A stretch of DNA of 64,000 bases from Pseudomonas sp. CCI4.2 (GCF_034350045.1 NZ_CP133781.1:1061001-1125000); one strand, 5' to 3'; counted from the stretch's first letter, positions 35,981 through 45,894 are shown. Made by a program: numbers and translations. The notes: generated from the sequence alone by a model not told the origin.

Positions 35981-36553
35981 ATGCAATTACCCAACCCTAT
36001 TCGCCCGACGCTGTGGGAGCTGTTTTTCAACTTTGCCATGGTCGGGCTCTTTGGGTTTGGTGGCGTCATGCCGTGGGCGCGGCAAATGATGGTCGACCGC
36101 CGGCAATGGGTCGATGACGCGGAGTTCGCAGAGCTGCTGACCACCGGCCAGTTCTTTCCCGGTCCTAATATTGGCAACATCTGCATCATCTTCGGCAGGC
36201 GTCAGCAAGGGTTGGCCGGCGCCCGGGTATCGATTGTCGGCCTCTATCTCTTCCCCACTATCGTCACGATTCTCGCCGGTTTTGCTTACACCAAATGGTG
36301 GCACGTGTACGCAGTGCAGCAGGTCTTCGGCGCCGTAATGCCAATCGCCACCGGCCTGATGCTCGGCACCACCCTCAGGTTACTGCAGGGCATGCCGCGC
36401 AACATTCATACCCTTTCTGTGTTCGTCATCACCTTCGTCTTCACCGGGTTGTTGGTGTTGCCGCTGTGGACGGTGCTGTTGATCTGCATCCCGCTGTCAC
36501 TGGCGCTCAGCTACCTCACCCCCGACGGTCGCGCGCATCAGGGCGAGGCTTGA
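35981..36553 (+). CDS. Chromate transporter, short ChrA-type subunit 1
   Basis: 190 residues from the ATG at 35981 (MQLPNPIRPTLWELFFNFAMVGLFGFGG). CHR-domain motifs are FGFGGVMPWARQMMVDRR and FPGPNIGNICIIFGRR, with about six hydrophobic segments. One half of a split two-gene transporter; the partner starts two bases after the stop. The family exports chromate/sulphate, but short pairs are often of unproven function. Confidence 0.88.
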   Translation: MQLPNPIRPTLWELFFNFAMVGLFGFGGVMPWARQMMVDRRQWVDDAEFAELLTTGQFFPGPNIGNICIIFGRRQQGLAGARVSIVGLYLFPTIVTILAGFAYTKWWHVYAVQQVFGAVMPIATGLMLGTTLRLLQGMPRNIHTLSVFVITFVFTGLLVLPLWTVLLICIPLSLALSYLTPDGRAHQGEA

Positions 36554-36555
36554 CC

Positions 36556-37098
36556 ATGCAAAGTGTGCTGCTGCAACTGGCATTCAACTGCGTGCTCTGG
36601 TCATTGATGGCCATTGGCGGCAACAGCGTGGCGATTAGCGATATTCACCGCTACACCGTGATGCAGGCGCATTGGGTCACCGACGCACAATTTGTCGCGT
36701 TCTTCGCCATGGCCCAAGCATTGCCGGGGCCCAATGGTATGTTTCTGGTGTTCATCGGCCAAGAAGCGGCGGGCATTTCCGGTGCTTTGACAGTGATGGT
36801 GGCCAAGCTGGTGCCGTGTTCGATGATCACCTATTACGGCGCCGCCTGGCTGGAGCGCCAGGCTCATCGGCCGTGGGTGCAGCGGGTGAAGCGTTTGTTA
36901 TTGCCGGTGACCATCGGCCTGATTCTGGCTGCGTCGTTCGTGTTGATCAAAAGCATGGAGAACGGCTGGGCTCAAATATCACTGACCGTTATCAGCGCCG
37001 CGATCATCTATTTTTCCAGGATCAATGCGATTTGGCTGATCCTGATCGGAACCGCGCTGGGTTTAACCAGCGGCTTGTTGAATGCCGATTGGTTCTGA
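36556..37098 (+). CDS. Chromate transporter, short ChrA-type subunit 2
   Basis: 180 residues with the second CHR domain: LMAIGGNSVAISDIHRYTV and AMAQALPGPNGMFLVFIGQEAAG, about five or six hydrophobic segments. The ATG is two bases after the preceding stop, so the two halves are co-translated. In large ChrA proteins these two domains are fused. Confidence 0.87.
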   Translation: MQSVLLQLAFNCVLWSLMAIGGNSVAISDIHRYTVMQAHWVTDAQFVAFFAMAQALPGPNGMFLVFIGQEAAGISGALTVMVAKLVPCSMITYYGAAWLERQAHRPWVQRVKRLLLPVTIGLILAASFVLIKSMENGWAQISLTVISAAIIYFSRINAIWLILIGTALGLTSGLLNADWF

Positions 37099-37121
37099 TG
37101 CTCCACAGCACACACAACTAT

Positions 37122-37201
37122 CTGTAGGAGCCAACGTGTTGGCGAGAGGCCCTAGCGGGTGTACTTGATTAATCGCCTCGCCAACACGTTGGCTCCTACA
37201 G
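37122..37201. repeat. REPIN-like inverted repeat (GGAGCCAACGTGTTGGCGAGA type)
   Basis: CTGTAGGAGCCAACGTGTTGGCGAG and its near-perfect reverse complement (CTCGCCAACACGTTGGCTCCTACAG) flank ~30 bases. It lies between the chrA pair and mdcR. Confidence 0.9.
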
Positions 37202-37241
37202 TTAATTCAAGCGTTATAGGTTGTTGATAGGAATGCCCGAC

Positions 37242-38162
37242 ATGTTGATCGACGAAGAACTGACCCTGAAGAAGCTGGAGATATTTCTGGCCTTCATGCG
37301 CACCGGCAACTTGGCGCGGGCAGCCGTTGAGTTGCAGACAAGCAACGTCAGCGTACACCGGGCCATACACTCGCTGGAAAGCGCCTTGCGCTGCCCGCTG
37401 TTCAAGCACGAAGGCCGCAATCTGACGCCGTTGGAGAGCGCTTATGTACTGGAAGAGCGTGCGCAAAAACTGATTCAGGACGTGGTCAAAACCGTGGAAG
37501 TGACGCGTCAGGCTGCTGGGTTTTCAGCCGCGCGATTCAAGCTCGGGGCGTTGTATTCCCTCACCGTCAAAACCGTTCCGCAACTGATCATGGGTTTGAA
37601 GATACGCCGCAGCGAGCTGAACATCGACTTGATTCTCGGCTCAAACATCGATCTGTTCTATAAGCTGAAAAACATGGAAGTGGACGCGATTCTGGTGTCG
37701 CTCAACGAAAGCGTCAGCGACCCCGACTGCGAGCAACTGCCGCTGTTCTCCGACGACATCTTCCTCGCGGCCCCCGCGGACTCACCCTTCTCGCACCAAA
37801 GCGAAGTCGACCTTAGCGACCTACGCGAAGCCACCTTCCTGACCCTGACCCAAGGCTTCGCCACCCACCAAGACGGGGTTAGGGTGTTTCAACAAGCGGG
37901 CTTTGAGCCAAAAGTGGCGATGCAGGTCAACGACATCTTCACCCTGCTGAGCATGGTCAGCTCCGGGGTCGGCTATGCGTTGCTGCCAGGACGAGTAGCG
38001 GCGGTGTATGAGAACCGAGTGCGTTTGATCCCACTCCAGAAACGCTATCGCATGCAACAACACATCGGCGTGGTGTTCCTGAAAGCCAAAGAGCGCGACC
38101 CAAACTTACTGGCCTTGGTAGCTGAATGCCGAATGTATGCCAATCGGCATTCGCAAGGTTGA
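37242..38162 (+). CDS. mdcR: LysR-type regulator of malonate decarboxylase genes
   Basis: 306 residues from the ATG at 37242, nine bases after AGGA; two upstream in-frame starts are less well placed. N-terminal winged helix (LKKLEIFLAFMRTGNLARAAVELQTSNVSVHRAIHSLE) and a C-terminal substrate-binding domain with the usual LSMVSSGVGYALLPGRV. It is convergent with the mdc operon whose last gene ends 70 bases away, and by family should activate it in response to malonate. Confidence 0.9.
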   Translation: MLIDEELTLKKLEIFLAFMRTGNLARAAVELQTSNVSVHRAIHSLESALRCPLFKHEGRNLTPLESAYVLEERAQKLIQDVVKTVEVTRQAAGFSAARFKLGALYSLTVKTVPQLIMGLKIRRSELNIDLILGSNIDLFYKLKNMEVDAILVSLNESVSDPDCEQLPLFSDDIFLAAPADSPFSHQSEVDLSDLREATFLTLTQGFATHQDGVRVFQQAGFEPKVAMQVNDIFTLLSMVSSGVGYALLPGRVAAVYENRVRLIPLQKRYRMQQHIGVVFLKAKERDPNLLALVAECRMYANRHSQG

Positions 38163-38176
38163 TGCGGATTTAAACC

Positions 38177-38222
38177 GCCTCGCCCACGTTGGCTCTGTAG
38201 GAGCCAACGTGGGCGAGAGGCC
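38177..38222. terminator. Strong hairpin between convergent mdcR and madM (REP-derived)
   Basis: CCTCGCCCACGTTGGCTC and GAGCCAACGTGGGCGAGAGG pair almost perfectly around a five-base loop. It is made from the same repeat type as the nearby REPINs and could act as a bidirectional terminator or mRNA end-stabiliser, although no clear T-run follows. Confidence 0.6.
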
Positions 38223-38231
38223 TTTTGCTTT

Positions 38232-38996
38232 TTAGCCCATGATTCCGCGCACGATGAAGTACAACACCGAAGGCCCTAGCAAGCAGCCCAAGCCGGTGTG
38301 GAAGGTCGCGGTCAGTGCGCCGTAGGGCACCAGACGGCGATCCGTGGCGGCGAGACCTGCGGTGACGCCGCTGACGGTGCCTGCAAGGCCACCGAAGACC
38401 ATCGCCGAGCGTGGGTTGTCGAGACCCATCCAGCGTGCAGCCATCGGGGTAGCAACCATCACCAGAATCGCTTTGATCAAGCCGGTGGCGATGGACAACG
38501 CCATCACGGCAGAGCTTGCACCGATGGCGGCGCCAGTGACGGGGCCAACGATGTAGGTCACAGCGCCTGCACCGATGGTGGTCATGCTGATCGCATCACG
38601 GTAACCGAACATCCAGGCGATGCTCGCCCCTACGATGAAGGGCAGCGTGGTGCCCAGCAGCAAGGCGATGACGCCAACCAATCCGGCTTTGCGTGCTTCG
38701 CTGGCTTGCACTTCGAAGGCAGTGGCGACGATGGCGAAGTCACGCAACATGGCGCCGCCCATCAAACCGATGCCGGAAAACAGACTGATGTCCGCCAGGC
38801 CTTTTTCGCCGCCGGTCATTGTGCCGCCGATCCACGCAAGGATTAGCCCGATCACAATGGCAATCGCTGAACCATGAATACGGCCGAACGTCAGACGTTT
38901 CGAGATAACGACGGACATCCACATGACGATGCCGACAAACGCGAACGCCGTGACCAGGCCGTATTGGCCGAGGTCTTTTGCCAGTAGTGGCCACAT
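38232..38996 (-). CDS. madM: Malonate transporter subunit MadM
   Basis: 254 residues, about seven transmembrane segments with small-residue-rich helices (ATFHTGLGCLLGPSVLYFIV at the end, GAGAVTYIVGPVTGAAIGASSAV in the middle). The starting ATG lies one base after the madL stop. With MadL it forms the two-subunit malonate/Na+ symporter that feeds the decarboxylase. Confidence 0.93.
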   Translation of the reverse strand: MWPLLAKDLGQYGLVTAFAFVGIVMWMSVVISKRLTFGRIHGSAIAIVIGLILAWIGGTMTGGEKGLADISLFSGIGLMGGAMLRDFAIVATAFEVQASEARKAGLVGVIALLLGTTLPFIVGASIAWMFGYRDAISMTTIGAGAVTYIVGPVTGAAIGASSAVMALSIATGLIKAILVMVATPMAARWMGLDNPRSAMVFGGLAGTVSGVTAGLAATDRRLVPYGALTATFHTGLGCLLGPSVLYFIVRGIMG

Positions 38997-38997
38997 A

Positions 38998-39429
38998 TCA
39001 ACGTCCCCCTACGGTGGTGACAACAGGTGCAGCCGGCAACATTTCCGGCGGTTCCTCAGCTGGCAGCGGTTCGCCTTTGTTGAATCGGCTGATAAAAGCG
39101 ATGGCGCAACCACACACCAGCACCGAGGCGACGGCGGCCAAAATGGCAACCGGACCGCCGTGCAAAGCGGCTACTACGTTTTGTTGCGCGGCCATGGCAA
39201 CCACGACCGGAATGTACATGGCACCCCAAAAACCCACGCCCATCTCGCAGTCTTTGGTCATGCCGCCACCGCGTTTCTGCATCCACAACCGGGCGCAGAT
39301 CAACAGGATCATGGCGATGCCCACACCGCCGACATTGGATTTGACGCCCAGTAACACGCCCAGCATGTCGCCGAGAATGACCCCTGCCAGGGTGCAGATG
39401 GCCAGTAAAGCCACACCGTAAATAATCAT
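38998..39429 (-). CDS. madL: Malonate transporter subunit MadL
   Basis: 143 residues from the ATG at 39429, nine bases after GAGG. Four hydrophobic segments (MIIYGVALLAICTLAGVILGDMLGVLLG, then VGGVGIAMILLICARLW). It is the small subunit of the malonate permease and lies 64 bases after mdcH. Confidence 0.93.
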   Translation of the reverse strand: MIIYGVALLAICTLAGVILGDMLGVLLGVKSNVGGVGIAMILLICARLWMQKRGGGMTKDCEMGVGFWGAMYIPVVVAMAAQQNVVAALHGGPVAILAAVASVLVCGCAIAFISRFNKGEPLPAEEPPEMLPAAPVVTTVGGR

Positions 39430-39493
39430 TATTTTTATCCTCACATTGCGTTGCTGAAGTTGTTGTTTTTATCCTTCGCAGCAGCTATTTGAT

Positions 39494-40429
39494 CTATGGA
39501 TTACGGCGTCCCTCCTCTTGCAGCAACGCGCCCAACGTATCCAAGCGGGCCCCTTGAAAGGCGACCGCAGCTCCTGGTTCAAACACTTTTCGGCCCAGCC
39601 CCGTTAGCACGGTGCCGGGTGGCAATTCGATTTGCAGGCGCACTCCACGCTCGTAAGCGGTTTGTACGGTGCTGCGCCAGTCGATCACCCGACACATGTT
39701 GTAGGTCAGGTCATCGCGTAATTTATCGACGGTCATTACCAACCGCGCGGTGCTGCCACTGAGGTAGCGCACCGTCGGTGCTTGCATCGATACCTTGGCA
39801 AACGCGTCTGCCAAGGCCAACGCCGGCTGGTCGAGTAACGCGCAGTGAGACGGCACGCTGACCAGCAAACGTTTTGCGGCGGCTGCACCCTTGGCTTTTG
39901 CCAGTTCGGCGACGTGAGCCATTGCCGCATCGCTGCCTGCCACCACCATTTGCGCCTCGGCATTGATATTGGCGAGGTACAGCGGCGTCTCTGCGCAGTG
40001 AACCTCGGCGATCAAGGCCTCAACCGTGGTTTGATCGAGACCGAGGATCGCGGTCATGCCGTATCCTGTGGGGTAAGCGTTTTGCATCAGCTCACCGCGC
40101 AAGGCGACCAAGCGCAAGGCATCGCCAAACCCCAGCGACCCGGCAATCACTGCTGCGGGGTACGCGCCAATGGACAGCCCCGCCACATAGGTAGGCGCTT
40201 CGCTGCGTTCGATCAGCAACCGAGCGCAGGCCACACCCGAGATCAATAAACACAGCTGCACGGCCCGGGTATAGGTCAATGCTTGAGCAGAATCCAACCC
40301 CCCTATTTCTTCGCCCAACTCATCGCTGGCCTCAAGCAGGCACTCGCGAATCAGCGCTTCATCCGGCAACTGATGGAGCATCTGCGGGTACTGCGCACCC
40401 TGGCCGGGAAATACCATAAAGCTGCTCAT
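39494..40429 (-). CDS. mdcH: Malonate decarboxylase epsilon subunit (malonyl-CoA:ACP transacylase)
   Basis: 311 residues from the ATG at 40429 (MSSFMVFPGQGAQYPQML), overlapping the mdcG stop as ATGA. FabD-like acyltransferase with PGQGAQ near the start and the catalytic serine in AGLSIGAYPAA (about 100), plus VPSHCALLDQPA. It loads malonyl groups from malonyl-CoA onto the MdcC acyl carrier protein to prime the enzyme. Confidence 0.95.
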   Translation of the reverse strand: MSSFMVFPGQGAQYPQMLHQLPDEALIRECLLEASDELGEEIGGLDSAQALTYTRAVQLCLLISGVACARLLIERSEAPTYVAGLSIGAYPAAVIAGSLGFGDALRLVALRGELMQNAYPTGYGMTAILGLDQTTVEALIAEVHCAETPLYLANINAEAQMVVAGSDAAMAHVAELAKAKGAAAAKRLLVSVPSHCALLDQPALALADAFAKVSMQAPTVRYLSGSTARLVMTVDKLRDDLTYNMCRVIDWRSTVQTAYERGVRLQIELPPGTVLTGLGRKVFEPGAAVAFQGARLDTLGALLQEEGRRNP

Positions 40430-41058
40430 GCCGCTTGCTCGATCGACAGCCAGGGGTTGTCGATCAAGCGCGCGCCGTGATCGGTTTTCAACAGCACTTG
40501 GTGCGCAGTTCCGGCCCACTCACGCAATGCCACGCCGCCGTTGGGCGTTTGCAACTGCACGTCTATCCGGCAAACAGCGTATTCAAGTTGAGCAACCAAC
40601 TGCGCCGAATGGTTGCGACTAAACAGCTGCGGCGTGCGCAGAATCAAATCCAGGTCGCTGCCAGCATGCAGCGCTGAAAAACCACTGGCCAGTTCAAAAC
40701 CGGCGCTGCCGCTGACGCCCCACACCAGGCCTAAATCGTCCATCACCGGCTTGATCTGCTTCAGCGCTTTCAAGGCGGGCCAATCGTGATCACCTTCAAA
40801 TTCAGCAGCAATCAGTTGTTCCGGCGAAATCTGATGTTGTATATCAACCCGGTTCATCAGCGTGGCATAGCGTTGTTCACGCTGCTGACCGCGCACACCT
40901 ACCGCGATTTGGTCGGCCGCCACCAATGCCCGACGCACCACCACCGGTTGACCGAGGCCCAAGGCGTCGGCCACCCACAGTGGCGCATCAGCCGGCAACG
41001 CGCGCGCAGGCAAACCCCAGAGCAAATCATGGGGCTGCACCGCGCCAAAACGCTTCAT
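40426..41058 (-). CDS. mdcG: Phosphoribosyl-dephospho-CoA transferase
   Basis: 210 residues from the ATG at 41058, which overlaps the mdcE stop (TAATG). Nucleotidyltransferase-like core with LHAGSDLDLILRTP (the GSDxD motif, about 145). It attaches the phosphoribosyl-dephospho-CoA prosthetic group to the serine of MdcC. Confidence 0.95.
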   Translation of the reverse strand: MKRFGAVQPHDLLWGLPARALPADAPLWVADALGLGQPVVVRRALVAADQIAVGVRGQQREQRYATLMNRVDIQHQISPEQLIAAEFEGDHDWPALKALKQIKPVMDDLGLVWGVSGSAGFELASGFSALHAGSDLDLILRTPQLFSRNHSAQLVAQLEYAVCRIDVQLQTPNGGVALREWAGTAHQVLLKTDHGARLIDNPWLSIEQAA

Positions 41059-41861
41059 TACCACTGCGCCCGCAACAGCTCACGCACCGTGGAAGACGCC
41101 GCTCGGTTCTCTGCCCCAAGGCGACTGCTCAAGTCGGTGCCAGTTGCCCGAACATCCTCCACAGCCGCAATCAAGCACGCTCGAACCTGCTCAATGTCTT
41201 GCGCAGTGGGCTTTTCGATCTGACTCACAGAGAGGGTTTTCCACAGCAAACCCAAGGTCGCGAAGCTGTCGATGTCATACGCCATGGGTGGCACGCTGGC
41301 CGCGAGTTTTTCCAGTTCTTCAACGGTGCGAAGGGTAACTCTGGCGGCAGAGGCTTTGCCCATTGCATGCACCATCACGCCGGGGTCGCGCAGGGCGATT
41401 AGGCGATTGGCCTGATAACCGTGCGCCAAAAACGCACCGGACATGGCCTTGCCCACCAACAGCGCAATCACCGGGTGCCCGGCCAACCGCGCACGGGCGT
41501 AGCTGTCTGCGGCGCCCGCCAGCGCTTGATGAATGCCCAATGCTTCTTCGCGGCGACCATAAGCTTGACTCGGCACGTCGACGATGGCGATCAAGGTCCG
41601 CTTGTGTTCGCTGTGCTGATCCAGCTCGATGGCTTCGTCCACCGCTTTCGCCAGACCCCAGCCTTCCAACAGACCCACTTCACCGTTACGCGCCCGAGGG
41701 AACGGATTGTCGGTGTCGGCAACCACCGCTAAAAAGCGCGCCGGCTGTTGACCCAATTCGCCGTCGGCGACTTTCAGCGATGCGGGCAAACCCTGTACTT
41801 CAGCGGCGCCGTTGCTCAGGGCCAAAAACCACTGCAAACCCCGCACTGAGAAATCACTCAT
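41058..41861 (-). CDS. mdcE: Malonate decarboxylase gamma subunit
   Basis: 267 residues from the ATG at 41861 (MSDFSVRGLQWFLAL), overlapping the mdcD stop by four bases; an upstream open stretch to 42236 lies within mdcD and is not used. Crotonase/carboxyltransferase-like text: VVADTDNPFPRARNGEVGLLEGWGLAKAVDEAI, VIALLVGKAMSGAFLAHGYQA. With MdcD it decarboxylates the malonyl-S-ACP thioester. Confidence 0.95.
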   Translation of the reverse strand: MSDFSVRGLQWFLALSNGAAEVQGLPASLKVADGELGQQPARFLAVVADTDNPFPRARNGEVGLLEGWGLAKAVDEAIELDQHSEHKRTLIAIVDVPSQAYGRREEALGIHQALAGAADSYARARLAGHPVIALLVGKAMSGAFLAHGYQANRLIALRDPGVMVHAMGKASAARVTLRTVEELEKLAASVPPMAYDIDSFATLGLLWKTLSVSQIEKPTAQDIEQVRACLIAAVEDVRATGTDLSSRLGAENRAASSTVRELLRAQW

Positions 41862-42709
41862 GACTGTTCTCCCTGGTACAGCGCGCGCACGGTTTGCGGG
41901 TCGATTTGCGAGGTGGTGTCCAACTCGGACAGGCGCTGTAAATAGTGTTCGTATTGATTGCTGCGATGTTGCGCGGGCAAGCCCTTGTGCAACAGGGCGG
42001 CCACTTGCTGCTGAATGGCTGCCACGTCGTCGATGGCAAATGCATCCACCAGTGCGCTGGCAAAGCGCTGCTCGCCACCGGTCAAGCTCCAGATGAACGG
42101 CCGGTTGCGCGAGTCGTATTCTTGAATGCCGGCTTCTTGCTCGATGACCTGCGGACCGTTCAAGCCCAAACGGGCTTCCTGAGTCACCAATAAATAGCTG
42201 CACAAGCCTGCGGCGATGGACATGCCGCCGAAGCAACCAACGCTGCCCGCCACCACGCCGATCACCGGTTGGTAGCGGCGCAGATCGACAATCGCGGCAT
42301 GGATATCAGCAATCGCCGCCAGGCCCAGATTGGCTTCCTGCAAACGCACGCCACCGGTTTCCAGCAACAGCACGGCGGCGGTGGGAATTCCGTTGCGGTT
42401 GTCTTCAGCGGCCAGTTCCAAGACACCGGCCATTTTCGCGCCACCGACTTCGCCCATGCTGCCGCCCTGAAACGCGCCTTCAATCGCGGCGACCACCACC
42501 GGTAAACCACCGATGGTGCCTTTGGCAATCACTACCCCATCGTCGGCTTGTGGCACGACGCCTTGTTTGGCCAGCCACGGTGACATCATGCGATCGAACG
42601 GGCCGAGTAATTCGCGAAAGCTCCCGGCATCCAATACTGCACGGGCGCGCTGGCGAGCATTGAGTTCGACGAAGCTGTGCTGATTGAGCAAGCGTGCGCT
42701 GTCAGTCAT
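41858..42709 (-). CDS. mdcD: Malonate decarboxylase beta subunit
   Basis: 283 residues from the ATG at 42709 (MTDSARLLNQHSFVELNARQR), overlapping the mdcC stop by eight bases. Carboxyltransferase fold: GTIGGLPVVVAAIEGAFQGGSMGEVGGAKMAGVLELA and GVRLQEANLGLAAIADIHAAIV. It is the catalytic partner of MdcE. Confidence 0.95.
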   Translation of the reverse strand: MTDSARLLNQHSFVELNARQRARAVLDAGSFRELLGPFDRMMSPWLAKQGVVPQADDGVVIAKGTIGGLPVVVAAIEGAFQGGSMGEVGGAKMAGVLELAAEDNRNGIPTAAVLLLETGGVRLQEANLGLAAIADIHAAIVDLRRYQPVIGVVAGSVGCFGGMSIAAGLCSYLLVTQEARLGLNGPQVIEQEAGIQEYDSRNRPFIWSLTGGEQRFASALVDAFAIDDVAAIQQQVAALLHKGLPAQHRSNQYEHYLQRLSELDTTSQIDPQTVRALYQGEQS

Positions 42710-43001
42710 GGCCGATCTCCTCGAAACCTTGTTCCATGCGCAAGCGCACCACGCCCGGCGTCGCGCCGAAATCATGAATATCGATGCTCATGGCTGGCGG
42801 TGTTTGTCCATCAAACATCCGCTCGAACAGGTGCTGCCAACGCGAGGAAGCACCGTTGACCGAGGTCGTCACCTGAATCGACAACTTGCCCGGTTCGCCC
42901 GGTTCAAGCATCACTTCCAGATCGCCAGAACCGACACAGCCCACCAACGCACGGCCCAAGGGCGGTTGCCCGGCAGGGAATTCAAAAGAAAGGGTTTCCA
43001 T
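42702..43001 (-). CDS. mdcC: Malonate decarboxylase acyl carrier protein (delta subunit)
   Basis: 99 residues, the standard length. Starts METLSFEFPAGQP two bases after the mdcB stop. The conserved serine for the phosphoribosyl-dephospho-CoA arm lies in VGCVGSGDLEVML (about residue 27). It carries acetyl and malonyl groups between subunits. Confidence 0.95.
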   Translation of the reverse strand: METLSFEFPAGQPPLGRALVGCVGSGDLEVMLEPGEPGKLSIQVTTSVNGASSRWQHLFERMFDGQTPPAMSIDIHDFGATPGVVRLRMEQGFEEIGHD

Positions 43002-43003
43002 GA

Positions 43004-43879
43004 TCAAACATTCCTCGAGTGTTCGCCGAGCCCAGGCTCAAGGCTATCGATAAACAGGCACGCTGCGAGCAGGTCCGCTGCGCCACCGGGCGATGCATTC
43101 AGGCTCAACAACTGCGCATCTAATTCGTGCAGGCAACGCCGACCCGCGAGGCTGGCACTGCCGCCCGCATCCAGCACTTTCTGTGCGCCGAGTTGCATGG
43201 CCTGAAGACCGGCTTCCCCGGCGCGGTACAGCACGCAGGTATCGCCCAAGGTGGTCATGATTGCCAGCAAGGCGTCGAGTCGGGCGTTTTGCTCGCCTTG
43301 CCCTGCGGCACGACTGCGTTGCAGCTGCGGCAAACCAAACTCCAGCACTGCCGGAAAGCCCAACTGCGCCTGTTCCCGAGCACCGTGTGCGCCGTAACGT
43401 TGAGCGACTTCAGCGCCGTGGCTGTTTTGGACCGGTGAGTGACGGTCGTCGATCAGGGCCAGGCGCGCCGCTCGCAGACCGATCGCGGCGGGCGTTTGAT
43501 TCGCCGGCTCTAGCGCGACAGCGACTATCAGCAAGCCCAAGGCCCAAATCGCCCCACGGTGGGTATTCACGCCGTCCGTGGTGCGCATCATCGCCGCTTC
43601 GCCGTCGCGACCGATGCGGCCGATGGCTTCCCGCAACGGCTGTCCGACGGCGCCAAACTCCAGCGCCGCTTCGGCCATCTCTTTAAACGCGGGCCACAAC
43701 GACAAGGCCGAGGCATGCATCAAGCCCAAGTGCAAATCGCTGTGTGCACCGTTGCCGCGACGGTCCACCAGCGCCGGTTTCGGCGACAGGTCGGCTTCAT
43801 CAATCAATGCGTCAACCGCGAGGTCGGCCAAGCGCTCGGCCAGCGACATGGCGAGCGGTTCTAGCTTAAGTGCGCGCAT
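43004..43879 (-). CDS. mdcB: Triphosphoribosyl-dephospho-CoA synthase
   Basis: 291 residues from the ATG at 43879, overlapping the mdcA stop by one base (TGATG). CitG-like features: [45 protein letters not shown] and a C-terminal [11 protein letters not shown]. It makes the precursor of the MdcC prosthetic group from ATP and dephospho-CoA. Confidence 0.95.
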   Translation of the reverse strand: MRALKLEPLAMSLAERLADLAVDALIDEADLSPKPALVDRRGNGAHSDLHLGLMHASALSLWPAFKEMAEAALEFGAVGQPLREAIGRIGRDGEAAMMRTTDGVNTHRGAIWALGLLIVAVALEPANQTPAAIGLRAARLALIDDRHSPVQNSHGAEVAQRYGAHGAREQAQLGFPAVLEFGLPQLQRSRAAGQGEQNARLDALLAIMTTLGDTCVLYRAGEAGLQAMQLGAQKVLDAGGSASLAGRRCLHELDAQLLSLNASPGGAADLLAACLFIDSLEPGLGEHSRNV

Positions 43880-45555
43880 CACCAGCTCCTGAATTGGGCG
43901 GGTGGGTTGTACAAGCCTCCAGACCACGCCACCAAATCGGCAACGCTTTTGGCGGCAAGCAGCTCGCGGCTGGCATCGGTACGGCGGATGCCCAAATCTT
44001 CCGGCAGCGCAATCAACCCCTCACGCCGCATCCGCGCCGTGTCTTTGGGGTTATGCCGCATGCCGATGACGGTGACACCGGCAACCGCAGCGATCATGGC
44101 CTGACGTTCTTCCAACGAGCGCGCCTTGTACAGGTAAGCGATGCCTTCTTCGGTGAGCAAGTGGGTGACGTCATCGCCGTAAATCATGATCGGCGCCAGG
44201 GCCATGCCGCTTTTCTTTGCGACTTCAACCGCGTCCAGGGTTTCAACAAAGGTCGGTTTGCCGCCCTCCTGGAAAGTCTCGACCATTTGCACCACGAGCT
44301 TTTTGCCGCGTTCAAGGTACGCCGCCGGACCGTCACCGGTTTGCTGGCGCATGTCCAACCACGCGGGGGTGGCGTGACGACGGCCGTGAGGATCATGGCC
44401 CATGTTCGGCGCGCCCCCGAAACCGGCAAGGCGGCCACGGGTGACAGTTGAGGAGTGACCATCGCCATCGACTTGCAACGTCGCGCCGATAAACAAATCC
44501 ACCGCGTACTGACCGGCCAGCTGGCAAATCATCCGGTTGGAGCGCAGCGAGCCGTCACGACCGGTGAAGAACACGTCCGGGCGTGCAGCGATGTAGTTTT
44601 CCATGCCCAGTTCGGTGCCGAAACAATGGATGCTTTCAACCCAGCCGCTTTCGATCGCGGGGATCAAGGTCGGGTGCGGGTTCAGCGTCCAGTTGCGGCA
44701 GATCTTGCCTTTCAACCCCAAGGATTCGCCGTAGGTGGGCAGAATCAACTCGATGGCGGCAGTGTTGAAACCGATGCCGTGGTTGAGCGACTGAACGTTA
44801 TGTTTTTCGTAAATGCCTCGGATCGCCATCATCGCCATCAACACGTGCACGGGCTTGATGTGACGCGGGTCGCGGGTGAACAGCGGTTCGATGTAAAACG
44901 GCTGGTCGGCCAACACCACGAAGTCTACCCATGACGCAGGGATGTCGACGCGAGGGAGATCGCTGACATCGTCGACGATCTGATTAACCTGGAAAATCAC
45001 GATACCGTCGCTAAACGCGGCAGGTTCGACCAATGCGGGGGTGTCTTCGGTGCTGGGCCCGGTGTAGATATTGCCGGCGCGGTCGGCCATGAAACCGGCT
45101 GACAGCACGACATTCGGGATGAGATCGACCACTAACCGCGCGTACAGCTCGATGTAGGTGTGAATGGCGCCGATTTCCAGCAGGCCGTCTTCCAGCAACT
45201 GGCTGATGCGCAGGCTTTGGGTGCCGGCAAAGGAGAAGTCGAGCTTGCGGGCGATGCCGAGTTCGAAGAGGTCCAAGTGTTCCGAGCGGCCAACGCTGGG
45301 CATGATCATGTGCAGATCGTGCAGCTTGGCGGGATCGACTTTGGCCAGCGAGCGAGAGAGAAAATCTGCCTGCTTCTGGTTGTTGCCTTCCAGCACCACG
45401 CGGTCGCCGGGTGCAATCAGCGCCTCAAGCGCCGCGACGATGTGTTCAGTCGGCAGTACCACGCCATCTGCGAGAGACCGCACCTGCTCGAGCCGCCGCT
45501 GCTTTTCGCTGCGCCGACGCGACCAGCGCGGATCGAGTGTTGTTGTTATTGTCAT
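43879..45555 (-). CDS. mdcA: Malonate decarboxylase alpha subunit (acetyl-S-ACP:malonate ACP transferase)
   Basis: 558 residues, full length, first gene of the operon. GGAG lies five bases before the ATG. CoA-transferase-like text: [77 protein letters not shown] and [22 protein letters not shown]. It exchanges acetyl for malonyl on MdcC. All following genes overlap or nearly touch, giving a single mdcABCDEGH-madLM operon; mdcF (AEC permease) is absent and MadLM replaces it. Confidence 0.96.
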   Translation of the reverse strand: MTITTTLDPRWSRRRSEKQRRLEQVRSLADGVVLPTEHIVAALEALIAPGDRVVLEGNNQKQADFLSRSLAKVDPAKLHDLHMIMPSVGRSEHLDLFELGIARKLDFSFAGTQSLRISQLLEDGLLEIGAIHTYIELYARLVVDLIPNVVLSAGFMADRAGNIYTGPSTEDTPALVEPAAFSDGIVIFQVNQIVDDVSDLPRVDIPASWVDFVVLADQPFYIEPLFTRDPRHIKPVHVLMAMMAIRGIYEKHNVQSLNHGIGFNTAAIELILPTYGESLGLKGKICRNWTLNPHPTLIPAIESGWVESIHCFGTELGMENYIAARPDVFFTGRDGSLRSNRMICQLAGQYAVDLFIGATLQVDGDGHSSTVTRGRLAGFGGAPNMGHDPHGRRHATPAWLDMRQQTGDGPAAYLERGKKLVVQMVETFQEGGKPTFVETLDAVEVAKKSGMALAPIMIYGDDVTHLLTEEGIAYLYKARSLEERQAMIAAVAGVTVIGMRHNPKDTARMRREGLIALPEDLGIRRTDASRELLAAKSVADLVAWSGGLYNPPAQFRSW

Positions 45556-45629
45556 GCTGGCTCCACGAATTCGCTGTCGTGGGTCACCTTAGAATCGAAT
45601 GGCCTTGAGCATCAATCAAGCAAAACGCC

Positions 45630-45656
45630 CAATCGTTACGGTTAGGGTAATGATTG
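45630..45656 (-). promoter_or_regulatory. Candidate MdcR operator upstream of mdcA
   Basis: CAATCGTTAC and GTAATGATTG are 10-base arms of an inverted repeat (9 of 10 pair) around a 7-base spacer, 75-100 bases before the mdcA start. It has the size and position of a LysR-type activator site. The regulator gene mdcR lies at the other end of the operon. Confidence 0.6.
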
Positions 45657-45790
45657 CTTCGACTGTATGGTGAATGCCACGTCCTATACGCCGCGCTGTC
45701 GCGCAGCAAACTGGGTTGCACTTGGTGTGGCTTGAGATTGCAGCGTGTCAGGACTGAAGTATTCCCGAATAAATCGGTCCCGCGGATTCT

Positions 45791-45894
45791 GTAGGAACTG
45801 CCGAAGGCTGCGATAAAAATTTTCGGTCGTACCCTTTCGGGTCTAACGAAGTCTCTGTGGGCTTGCTAACGAAAGTGCCAATGCAGGCGACCCA
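45791..45894 (-). repeat. Dispersed intergenic repeat, copy B
   Basis: Reverse-strand copy of the repeat at 11219-11330; the shared blocks occur in the same order with a more diverged middle. Confidence 0.75.

Noticed and set aside
41862..42236. Upstream extension of mdcE
   Set aside because: Lies within mdcD; the ATG at 41861 overlaps the mdcD stop as elsewhere in the operon and begins the conserved sequence.
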